Source: Martinezella rhizogenes
GTDB taxonomy: Bacteria > Pseudomonadota > Alphaproteobacteria > Rhizobiales > Rhizobiaceae
DNA length: 64,000 bases
Assembly: GCA_013322215.1 (NCBI GenBank)
Contig: JAAMEZ010000041.1
Span: 62,001 to 126,000, forward strand
Direction: 5' to 3'
Shown: in pieces, positions 45,202 to 54,333 of the stretch
Layout: every line of letters begins with the position of its first letter
How positions within the stretch are numbered: position 1 is the stretch's first letter
Program-made: the position numbers and the translations under genes
The notes under the pieces: model-generated
The model's input: only the letters and a program-made list of their open reading frames with translations
The model's database searches: none
What the model was told of the DNA's origin: nothing

Positions 45202-45885
45202 TTAGACCAAGCGCTTCAACAAGGAGGTGAGAGCCATTGTCCACCCCGCCTTGGGTGCCTTTTTCAGCCCGTTATCCTGAAAGAGAGCTTTGCCGACCGC
45301 GACTATTTCAACACAGAAAGGGTCAGCCCGGGATGGCGCCAGGAAGGTATCGCCGCCGATCTTCACGTGCGAGAAACTTGTGTTCTGAAGCGAAGTATTC
45401 GGAAGGAAAGCAATATAAGCATCCAAGTCATTTTTTTCATTGTTTGTAATTTGACAGACCTCGTTCTGCCACCACCTCATAGTTTCTTTTGTTAATCCTT
45501 GGGCATAGGGTGGAACGGTGGAGATGACCACGCCTTTGCCGGAAAAGCCCTCATAAAATCGCTCGCATGCATACCTTCGCATTTCTTGAAACGAACAATA
45601 AACGTACATTAGAGAATCTTTTAGTATAATATTCAGGGGTATACCTGCTGGGCCTGGCAAGCAAGCAACTTCGCAAAAGCGCTTGACCACTTCATCTATA
45701 GCTGGATCAATGGGAACATCAGTATTAATGATGGAATTCATCCAGGAACGTCGAACAGGTATGAGATCCTCTTGTGCAAAGCTGCGATAAGCAATCTCTG
45801 TGTGACGTAGGACGAGTTTAAGTTGACGCCGATCTTGTATATTCGAGCTACCGATAATGTTGAATATCGGTCGACTGTGATACAT
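45202..45885 (-). CDS. 5: RolB-family T-DNA protein, probable gene 5
   Basis: A 227-residue plast-family protein. It starts with RPIFNIIGSSNIQDRR and has the blocks LMYVYCSFQEMRRYA, VPPYAQGLTKETMRWWQNEV, LDAYIAFLPNTSLQ and CVEIVAVGKALFQ. Its place next to iaaH is that of gene 5, reported to make indole-3-lactate and to reduce auxin effects. It is most like the gene at 56361-57044 in this window. A minus-strand TATAAG lies about 75 bases upstream of the ATG. Confidence 0.78.
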   Translation of the reverse strand: MYHSRPIFNIIGSSNIQDRRQLKLVLRHTEIAYRSFAQEDLIPVRRSWMNSIINTDVPIDPAIDEVVKRFCEVACLPGPAGIPLNIILKDSLMYVYCSFQEMRRYACERFYEGFSGKGVVISTVPPYAQGLTKETMRWWQNEVCQITNNEKNDLDAYIAFLPNTSLQNTSFSHVKIGGDTFLAPSRADPFCVEIVAVGKALFQDNGLKKAPKAGWTMALTSLLKRLV

Positions 45886-46398
45886 ATCGAACTAGTTACT
45901 TATTTTTGAATGTAAATTTCAGTCACAGTCAATAATTAAACGCGCTTCAGTGCCCCTTATATTGGGTGACTCTATAGCATCAATCACGGGATTGGTTTGA
46001 AATTAATTGAGTCGAATCTCAACACCGAAGTATTTCGTCCTTTTACCCTATTAAACTATTTATCTTGATGGAGGATTTTTCAAAAATGGGACCTGCCTTT
46101 CGCTGAAAACACCGACAAAGGTGTGATGTGAGGTCGAAAATTTGAAGATTTGCGCAACTAATCGGATAGTGGCCGACAAATTGACGCCGAAAATAACAAT
46201 GACTGATTATCCGTGGAGTGATTCCAGCTAAGTTATGCCCCACAATAAAATATTAGCTAAAACTGTCAGCATTTGTGCATTATTTAAGTACTCCATTTGG
46301 CAATATCTATATACTCCACGACAAATTTTGCTTGTCACTTTTAGATCGAAATCGCTGCAATTCCCGCCGTGCACCCGGCAATTCGCTTTAGCTCGCAA
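45886..46398. other. Divergent promoter region of gene 5 and acs-like gene 1
   Basis: No gene. TATATA at 46308-46313 lies 86 bases before ATG 46399 of the agrocinopine-synthase homologue; a TATAAG on the minus strand near 45960 suits gene 5. Confidence 0.55.
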
Positions 46399-47756
46399 AT
46401 GGCTGTGAATGTAAGAGTACTTTATATTTTACTCACCATGTCGTTTCGTAACCTCCCGTTTTTTTTGCGCAGGTCCTTTGTCAACGTAAGCCACTCAAGG
46501 TGGAAGGAACCGTTTGGCCGGCTTGGACACTCCATTGGGATCTACCAGAAAACGTTACTCCCCCCGAGGTTCTCGCACGCCATTCTGTCCCAAGGCTTCT
46601 AGAACGGCTCGAGGAAGACCTGCCCTTACAGGTCATTGAGCACAGAGGAATGTTCAATTTAGGGAAACGAATTCAAGAATGCACCGCGAGCTCATTGTTG
46701 GCCGCGCTCGGGCAAGGAGGACGCAATCTGAGCGAGTTGGACGTCTGTTTAACTTCAGATAATGTAGCTATCGTTTCTCATGATCTTAACACTTGGCGAG
46801 TGTCTGAAAAGTTGGGAGATAAGCTTTTCAATGAAATTCACTCGTCAAAAATCAAGGATGTACCTGTTATTATCCGAGAGGTATCAAATGGGATAATACA
46901 AGACAAGTATCTTGAAACCATTGATCATATTCCTTTGTTAACTGAAATATTCAGCAAGGTATTTTTGGCTAATCCAGATGCCACCATTTTCCTAGACGGT
47001 AGGAACTACGATGCTCACGTGATTGTGGCTTGGCTTAGCCACCGGCCGGAATACCATCAAAGAGTTGTTGTACTTTTCTATACATTTGAATACCCACACG
47101 GCGGTGCCTTCGTTGATGCAGTTTTAAATGCCCAGCCCGCATCTGCTTGGAGGAAATCAATCTCCCTGATGCCCGCTCTTTTTCCTGAAGAACTGTGCCG
47201 ACTGGCCCGTCTGCGTCAAGTTACTGAACCCACAGTCGATGATTTGTATTTGGCAGGCAAAGCCTGGTTTGATTCCATGCTAATGCAAGACATGAGGATC
47301 GTGGCGGCACATGTTGTTTTCTCCGGGGTGACCAGAAATTTGCTGGGCCAAGTTGTCGATAAAGATGTCTTGTTGGCTTTCGATTCAGATCAAGCCGCAG
47401 TGAGACTCGCGTATTACCTCAAGGAGGATACGATGATTAGAGCTAAACGCCCTCACCTGAAGTTTGCTGCGGTCACTAGATGCTATGACTTCGCAGCCCT
47501 CCTGGATTCCGGCGAGCGGGGTGAGTTCTCCATCGACATTAAAACAGGCAGGGCCCGACGTCATGAGACAGACGAGCGGAAACACATACGTTGGAGAAAA
47601 GGAACACCAGGAAATTCGGCAACAATTGCGGACTGGGTAATCTCAGATCGACCTGAAGATGAAATGGCTATCTGGGAATGGCGAAATCAAGGAATCGATC
47701 GTGAAGTTTCTCATCTAAGTCCACACTTGGATCTTAATATAGAAACGTCAAAATAA
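46399..47756 (+). CDS. acs: Agrocinopine-synthase homologue 1, predicted with one short intron
   Basis: The main frame (from GTG 46500) encodes a protein with glycerophosphodiester-phosphodiesterase-like features (VIEHRGM, ELDVCLTSD, VVSHD) that is very like the second copy at 57699. Agrocinopine synthase makes a phosphodiester opine from sugars. No ATG opens this frame. If bases 46411-46472 are spliced out (AAT|GTAAGAG ... TTTGCGCAG|GTC), ATG 46399 joins in frame and gives a 431-residue protein starting MAVNVLCQRKPLKVEG. The second copy gives VLCQRKP at the same place. In C58 I recall acs and a paralogue called gene a; which of the two copies here is which is uncertain. Confidence 0.85.
46411..46472 (+). 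other. Predicted intron in agrocinopine-synthase homologue 1
   Basis: A 62-base segment with donor AAT|GTAAGAG, a T-rich stretch, and acceptor TTTGCGCAG|GTC. Removing it joins a 4-codon first exon to the main frame at a codon boundary. Left in, the length of 62 shifts the frame. Splicing is inferred, not shown. Confidence 0.65.
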
Positions 47757-47963
47757 AAGTCTCGTAATTGAAACAATATGTTTATTAATTTCGATATATC
47801 AATGTGTTCACGCGTATTCTATCTTTTTATTCGAGATGTATGTTGTCCATTATAATGAATATGTAATTTTCTACATTTCGAAGATAACTTTAGACGTGTT
47901 AAATCTCTGTTATTTCGCGCCAGATTTACAATAATTCTCATTGGTGGCGAGCGCCACTTTGGC

Positions 47964-48923
47964 ATGCATGAGGGTGGTCTCGGTCCACGGAAAATGTTTG
48001 TTGAAAATTACCCTGATTGTGAAAAAACTGAACTCTTTTCCGCTCGAGAGGCGGGAGCACTGACTCATGCCCGCCGGTCGAATATTCTTTTCGTTTCTCA
48101 TGGCGGTGTACTCTCAGTAGTTGCTACACTGCTCGGGGTTGAGCTGACCGCGATGCAAAGATGTAACGCGTGTGTTCTCCACTTCAAATTCGATGGTTCA
48201 TCTTGGAACGTCCACACTAGAGACAGCGGGGTGTTTCTGGTCACTGGTGCATCTGGAGGCATAGGCAAGGCCATCGTCGACAACCTGATGCGGCGTGGTT
48301 TTCGTTTGAGCTTAGGAGCGCGTAGCGTGGAAAAACTGGAAGCCACTTTTGGGTTTCAGAATGAATCTCTTCACTTCGCACGTTTTGAAGCTGAGGACCT
48401 CCAAACGATGGAGGAGTGGGTATCGACGGCCATGATAAAATTTGGGAGGATAGATGGCCTTGTTAACAATGCTGGGGATGGAACACGGGTAGCGCTTGCG
48501 GAGGGAATTGACTATGAGCAGCTTGAGAGACAGTGGAAGATCAACGCTGGGGCTCCGCTGAGGATGATCATGCTGTGCCTGCCTCAGCTCGCGAAAAGTG
48601 GATCTGGCCGGATCGTCAATATCAACTCCATGTCAGGCCAGCGGGTTCTGAACTCGTTCGTTGGTTACAACATGACAAAACACGCCCTCTCAGGTCTCAC
48701 GAAAACAGCCCAGCATGTTGGGTGGGAGTCCGGCGTTAGAACAATGGAAATATGCCCAGGCTATGTGGCGACAAAAATGAGTGCTTGGACTGATGAGATT
48801 GAGGATGATGGTAAGATCCAGCCCGAGCACATAGCTGAACTTGTTCGACAGGCTATCGAGCGTCCTAACAACGCTTTTGTCCCAAAGATTGAGGTGCTGT
48901 GTATGAAAGAAGCCACGCGTTAA
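47964..48923 (+). pseudogene. 5'-truncated mas1'-like bifunctional reductase
   Basis: A 319-residue frame. Residues 35-85 resemble the end of a histidine-phosphatase (phosphoglycerate-mutase-like) domain: SNILFVSHGGVLSVVATLLG. From about residue 89 a full short-chain dehydrogenase follows: VFLVTGASGGIGKA, LVNNAG, and YNMTK as active site. This joining is that of mannopine-synthesis protein Mas1'. The N-terminal phosphatase part with its RHG motif is missing, so at most the reductase half can work. ATG 47964 still opens the frame. Mannopine genes are unexpected in a nopaline T-DNA and no mas2' is present. Confidence 0.65.
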
Positions 48924-49737
48924 ACGAAATCGGAGGAGATATAGGTTGCGCGGGTCGCGTGCTCTGTTTGATTAACTCTTGATGTTTTCTTTATGTCTGT
49001 TCCCGTGTAATTTTAAATATTATGATGAATAAAACCTTTACTCCTCAGTGTTTTTATTGATTTAATCATTTTCCTTTTGTATTGAGACAGTACGGATTTT
49101 AGTTAATTAAAATGAAGGCCTCTGGGAAAATCAAAACCCTGATGACCTAAGTTTTGTCTACAGCTTTAACGACTAGAACCTTATGGAAATAATTATTCCG
49201 AGGGCCTTTCATAGAAAATCAAACAAGCTAAAATAATGATTGAACAGAGTCACCATCTGCCAAGATGAAAAAGTCAATGGGATTGATCACCAACTATGGG
49301 GTACTCGATTGATAATTTCCCCTAGCAGGGTGCCGAATGAAAATTGCAGTGGCATAATTGGAGACCAGATTTCTATTTTTGCGGCACGCCGCACTCGGTG
49401 ACCCTTGGCCACGTCCATTTGTCTTTACGATTTTTTCAAAAATGCGATAATTTCGGGAAATCACTTCAAACTTAGTCGCTCGGATTCTCGATATTCAATA
49501 ATTGAACTGCGAAATTATCGGGTTTGTGTTCGACAAATAATACCTGTTAAATACCTATCTGATTACCTGTAGCAAACAACCATGTTCTATCAATATAGCA
49601 TGATCGCTATTTTAAAATTTTTATTGGTGGCCATATCAGCCAATAAAACATTTGTTTCAACAACATCACAAGGACCGCACTCGAACATAGATAATTATTT
49701 AAGCGAAAGCACAACCAGACAGCAAATTAATACAGAT
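48924..49737. other. Long AT-rich spacer in T-DNA
   Basis: About 800 bases without a supported gene. A 60-codon plus-strand frame at 49582 has no family resemblance. It may be worn-down coding DNA. Confidence 0.5.
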
Positions 49738-50682
49738 TCAGCGATTAAAGTAGAAATGCTTTGAAACAGATCGGAGCTTCTTGAAGAAGCGCTTCCAAGG
49801 TCTATGACGTTCATTCGGCACTCGATTTCCCGAAAGCAAGGGTTTGCAAGGATGATCTTGCGTCGGGGTCAGATTTGGAGGCCGCACGGGGTACACGGCG
49901 TCGGCTCCTAAAGCCGCTTCGGCCCAATTATCAGTTGTCTCCGCCGTTGGAACGTTGCGTGACAATTCGACACTGGCCCGAACATGATTCAAACGAGAAC
50001 TCTCCCCGACGCTTTTCCAGTCCCAGGACGAGCCATCAGCTAGTATTTCGCTGAACAACGCTCTACCGAACGCGATGATGTGGCAAGGGAGTTCCAACCC
50101 TCCTTCTCGTAGAAAGAATTGGACACTTTCGCCACCCAGGTAAAACCGCGGCCCTCGCCGGAAAGCCGTGGTGGGAAGGAAGGCCACAAAATGACTCAAG
50201 TCTTCTTCGCCGGTTCCAGCTTCGACGCGATTTCCATCGTGTAAACGCTTGAACAAACATCGCACCATTTCGATTGTAACTCCGGTTCGGTAAGGAGCTA
50301 ACGTGCATGCGAGAAGGTTCGCCCTTCCGAATTGGCAAAGATCCTTAGACTGCACATGACTCAGCATAGCTTCCCGGGAACAATAAACATAGATTGGCGC
50401 CGCGTCTTTACAGATCACCTCCTGCTCTGCGATGGACTGAAGCGTCGGCGGACGAGGAAATGGGAGACGAAGAAATAACGCGGAAATTTCGTTTTTTAGC
50501 GCGCTCTCTGCCAATCGTCCCCGCCAGTATTTCGTCCAAATCTCCTGATAAATCAGGAGATTATCGCGGATATAGATATGATATAGGATGCATGCACTGG
50601 TCAAAAATAGATGCATTTCCATTCTGTCATTAATAGATTCAAGAGTAAGCGGAGCGAAGCCTGGACGTGGTGGAACCATCAT
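49738..50682 (-). CDS. RolB-family T-DNA protein with C-terminal basic extension
   Basis: A 314-residue plast-family member. The family part covers about residues 1-215: N-terminal RPGFAPLTLESINDR, APIYVYCSREAMLSHV, LAPYRTGVTIEMVRCL, HFVAFLPTTAFRR and CHIIAFGRALFSE. The remaining 100 residues are extra and end in a basic segment (RHRPWKRFFKKLRSVSKHFY) that could act as a nuclear or membrane-binding signal. It is one of the genes named b, c', d or e in nopaline T-DNAs; position near the middle suggests e. A minus-strand CTATTTAAAG near 50730 is TATA-like. Confidence 0.75.
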   Translation of the reverse strand: MMVPPRPGFAPLTLESINDRMEMHLFLTSACILYHIYIRDNLLIYQEIWTKYWRGRLAESALKNEISALFLRLPFPRPPTLQSIAEQEVICKDAAPIYVYCSREAMLSHVQSKDLCQFGRANLLACTLAPYRTGVTIEMVRCLFKRLHDGNRVEAGTGEEDLSHFVAFLPTTAFRRGPRFYLGGESVQFFLREGGLELPCHIIAFGRALFSEILADGSSWDWKSVGESSRLNHVRASVELSRNVPTAETTDNWAEAALGADAVYPVRPPNLTPTQDHPCKPLLSGNRVPNERHRPWKRFFKKLRSVSKHFYFNR

Positions 50683-51160
50683 ATCTATTTGCAGAAATGG
50701 TCTTCACCTCATCCGCTCAAAAGGCTTTAAATAGACCCTGCATCCAATTACACAGTTCGTCACACACAAGATAACTTTCGCTTACGACTATTTCCCGCTA
50801 TTCATTGACTTTGTGTGGCATCAAAACGTATATGTCGTTATATGTATTGTATTCTTTTAAAACTATAGGTATCCGAGGCAATTGCCTGGGGATAAGAACT
50901 TTGAACAGCATGTTTACTATTTTACGACATATCGCACTGTTCTGTATGAATATTTGTTTCAAAAACACAAACAAACGAGATAATTTATTTCGCTTAGAAA
51001 GATGCTACAGTGCTTGAAAACAGAACGTAGTACATACTGGCAATAGCCCACGATCTGCTGCCGATGTGCAACAGCAGATTATCATAACTTAAAAGATATT
51101 TCACAATAAACCGGTAAACGGCGATGCGGACCTTCTGGCTTCATTCCAACGCTTAGTTTC
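50683..51160. other. AT-rich spacer
   Basis: No supported gene; it holds the promoter of the gene to the left and the 3' end of the one to the right. Confidence 0.5.
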
Positions 51161-51856
51161 TTACAGGCAGGTGTTTGTCTTTCCGGTGAAGCAACAACGC
51201 AGAATTCCAAGACCAGAAGGCCTTTTTTTAGCAGCGGGATAGGCCAAACCAACCGCTACGACTTCAAAATGAAAGCGGGATCCTGGGAGCAGCGCAAAGA
51301 ACTTATGAACATAACGATCATTGTGAACCTCATAAACGCTATATGGCAATTTCAGAAACGACTTGCTCGGGAGAAAGGCGACATAGGCTTCCAAAGCATC
51401 CGGAAGGAGGCAAGACCCTGGGGATATCAGGTTATGCCCATAGCGGACCTTCTCACGCGTCACGCCTGCATCGAAGGGTGACATGGAGCACACGACCGAG
51501 CCGATCTCTGAATGAAAAGACACAATACGTTCTTTTGCATATTCCTCAAGCTTCCTGCGAGGACAGTAAATGTAGAGCGGATTATCATTCACGGCGATTG
51601 TGTCCAACGGCCCCAACCTCGGTCCGTGCAAGCATGCATACCTGCTGAACCATGTCAGGATTCCGGTCACAGCATCACCCGGATCGTCGTAGAGTACGAG
51701 TGACTTGACCCAATTTTTTTGGGCATCAGCCAAGGTTTGTTCCACAAAATTGCGATAAACCACGACTGCTCCGATCAGCACGAGCTTGGCCTCTTCGCGG
51801 TTCCGGATCCGCAGCAGGCTAATCACCGTGAAAACAGGACGCTGATATACCATCAT
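51161..51856 (-). CDS. RolB-family T-DNA protein
   Basis: A 231-residue plast-family protein: RPVFTVISLLRIRNREEAKL at the start, then NPLYIYCPRRKLEEYA, MSPFDAGVTREKVRYGHNLI, AYVAFLPSKSFLK and HFEVVAVGLAYP. It opens with two ATGs at 51856 and 51853. TATAAAG on the minus strand at 51917-51923 is a good TATA box. It is closest in style to the 6a-like gene. Probable gene d of nopaline T-DNAs by order, not certain. Confidence 0.75.
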   Translation of the reverse strand: MMVYQRPVFTVISLLRIRNREEAKLVLIGAVVVYRNFVEQTLADAQKNWVKSLVLYDDPGDAVTGILTWFSRYACLHGPRLGPLDTIAVNDNPLYIYCPRRKLEEYAKERIVSFHSEIGSVVCSMSPFDAGVTREKVRYGHNLISPGSCLLPDALEAYVAFLPSKSFLKLPYSVYEVHNDRYVHKFFALLPGSRFHFEVVAVGLAYPAAKKRPSGLGILRCCFTGKTNTCL

Positions 51857-52562
51857 TAAGCTTTATGCGGGGTGTAAGCATCCGGAGCTCTTTGGAGCCC
51901 CAGAGATTGAATCTTGCTTTATAGCTGAAAAACGCATGTGCAGGGAAGGTGATCATGGTAATTTTACGGATTTCTACTGTTGAAATACCTTTTGGAAACA
52001 GAATTTCTGTCTGTTAAACTACAAACAGGACCCGTTACTTAACTATTGGATGAGCGTAGGGCCGTTTTTTCGATAATTGACATGTGAATGACATAAAGCA
52101 GGTTTCGAGCTTATCGAGGTGATCCTTATCGCCACATTGTCAAAAAGCATCCACCATAGTCCTATAATTGCTGACAGACACGTAGCGTGCCTCCCTGGCT
52201 CATCGCAAAATTGAGGCTTGTGCCTTCGCTTGGCTCGTGACGAAGCCAGCTTTCGATGCCCGAAAACGATGGCCCACATTGTCTCACGAATCATTACGAT
52301 TCTGTCAAAAAAATACGCTGTTTCACCAGGATGAATTTTCAATTTGTGTAAAATCTGTTCAATAAATAATACTTCCTCAAAGATGTTTCAGAAAAGCATC
52401 ACGGACTTATTTTTATCAAATTATTTTTATCGCATTCTTATCCTTGCATGAAACATGCATCCATATCATTACATGTCTCATCGGGAGATACACAGTGGCA
52501 CTAGCATGGTTATATTGATCCCATACACTAGGGTTGTTTTCTATCCATGAATAGAAAACAGA
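51857..52562. other. AT-rich spacer
   Basis: About 700 bases with no supported gene. A short minus-strand frame at 52043-52342 shows no family resemblance. Confidence 0.5.
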
Positions 52563-53294
52563 TTAAGTGCTGATAAGGTTCTGTAGTTCATCGAAGCTGA
52601 GATTTGGCAAACCAAATTCCTCGTCCGACTGGGAGAACAGCGTCTTCCCCACTGCGACGATGTCGTATGGGATTATGTCGTTCTCTTCTCTACTGAAAAC
52701 GACAAAATGCTCCTCCGCGCCACCACGGGTGGTGATTTTGGACATGCTGATCGTGAATTTCTTACTGGGCAAAATGGCCACGAAGCAGCTTACGGCATGC
52801 GGCATGCTATAGGCGCCTGGCAAGATACTGTTGAGTACGTTCTTGAGCTCCTCTGCTGGAATATCCGTTCGGTATGGTGGGAGTGATGAAGCCAGCACAA
52901 ATTTGCGATAGCACCGCAATAGGGTTTTTCCTTCGACGTATTGCGATAATAAATTCAGGGAGGTGTAGATGTAGATTGGTGAGTCATGTTGGCAAATTCT
53001 ATCTGGCTGGACGGCGCCAGGAATGCTGCAACACGGCGTGAAGACACAGCTTTTGATTGCGCGCAGAGTCTCTTCGTCTAGGCCGGATTCGGAAAGGACT
53101 CGGACAACCCACGATTGCTGGAAGGGGAGAATCTTTCGAGTGAGGAAATCCCTATAATTTGCGACCGCCGCGCATAGGCTCTGCTGAAGTTCTTCCAGGG
53201 AGGTGTTTGCGAACAAATCAATTGTCGGAAAAACGGGGCGATCATCCCCTGAGGGTATCATATTTTGATTGTAAGACATTAGTGAGGTGTGCAT
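52563..53294 (-). CDS. RolB-family T-DNA protein, divergent
   Basis: A 243-residue plast-family protein. RPVFPTIDLFANTSLEELQQ opens the family region, followed by SPIYIYTSLNLLSQYV, LPPYRTDIPAEELKNVL, CFVAILPSKKFTIS and PYDIVAVGKTLFSQ. It has a short N-terminal extension before the first family block. A minus-strand TTATAATA near 53316-53323 is TATA-like. Which of the named genes b, c' or c it is cannot be decided from here. Confidence 0.72.
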   Translation of the reverse strand: MHTSLMSYNQNMIPSGDDRPVFPTIDLFANTSLEELQQSLCAAVANYRDFLTRKILPFQQSWVVRVLSESGLDEETLRAIKSCVFTPCCSIPGAVQPDRICQHDSPIYIYTSLNLLSQYVEGKTLLRCYRKFVLASSLPPYRTDIPAEELKNVLNSILPGAYSMPHAVSCFVAILPSKKFTISMSKITTRGGAEEHFVVFSREENDIIPYDIVAVGKTLFSQSDEEFGLPNLSFDELQNLIST

Positions 53295-54333
53295 GGCCGA
53301 AGGCTAATGGCCCTCTATTATAACACTCACCTGCCCAGTGATTGTCAAACATCGCAATAATGAAAGATTAGGTTACTATTTCGCTCGTGCCGCACTTGTC
53401 AAAGTGGGAAGGAGCATATCAACATTTTCAAACGCTTGTTCCCAGAACACCGACGAATTCATTTGACCGTCACCAGAGCTTTGATGCTACTCAGATATTT
53501 GGGCACCGCGATGGGACCCGTGAAACAGCCTGGGTCCACTTTTGAATTGCGTTGCTCCTGAACATCATACCAACTGCCACGATAAGGACTTGTTTTTCAC
53601 ACTTTCGTGTAAATCAATAGTCAGCAATCGAACCTGCCGACAAATTTGAAAATCTCTCAACAAGTCTCCCAATGAGGTGAAACTGCTGTGTTCGAAACAC
53701 GGAAGCAACCATGTTTCGGTTGGGTTGGAGAGGTTTATCTTAGCGACTCTCTTTCAAGAACGCGTCCCATGCCATACAGCCAGTCATTCAGGCAACGTCG
53801 CGCAGTTTGTCATTTCGCCCTACAATCACAGCGGCGCTAGAGGAAGCGACAGATTTTCGAATGATAGCTGGCTTTCCGAGAGTCGAGTTAAACTGTTGAT
53901 GTGGGTTCTGCGTGCCAGATTGAATATTTCAATTTCATTGATACAGTTAAATATTCCGCGTATATGCCTCCCCTTTCCTTTAACGTTATGAACGTGCTGT
54001 TATACCATTCCAAATGGAAAAATACAAATTCGCTGAAATACCAACAATTGAAATTCATTGAATCGCACTTGGCTCTATAATATTACACGATCCGTCGTAC
54101 AGATTAAGTCATTGGCATCATTATTAGGCGAACGGCACATTTTCTTTTCGAATAGAAAACTCGTTTTCCTTTAAAAAAACAACTGACTATCGTCTAGTCG
54201 ACGCCGCTGCTTTGACTTATAGGCCAAAACAGGACCGAGACCCACGCGGTGCATTTTTATTCGGTGGATCCGAGCACAATTAATAAAGGAGCTTTTGCAT
54301 TCCCTGGATGCCTCAAGCTGTGCCAAGTTATCA
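53295..54333. other. About 1 kb without a supported gene
   Basis: This gap must hold the divergent promoters of its two neighbours. A 104-codon frame at 53677-53991 has no recognisable features. Just before the next gene, AAAGGAG at 54285-54291 resembles a bacterial ribosome site. Confidence 0.45.

Noticed and set aside
45103..45495. A 130-codon plus-strand frame between iaaH and gene 5
   Set aside because: Most of it is antisense to gene 5 and it has no features of its own.
49582..49764. A 60-codon plus-strand frame with a hydrophobic start (signal-like)
   Set aside because: Too short, overlaps the end of a real gene, and has no relatives that I recognise.
53677..53991. A possible small T-DNA gene of 104 codons
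   Set aside because: No family resemblance and no convincing promoter; AT-rich T-DNA gaps often have frames of this size.
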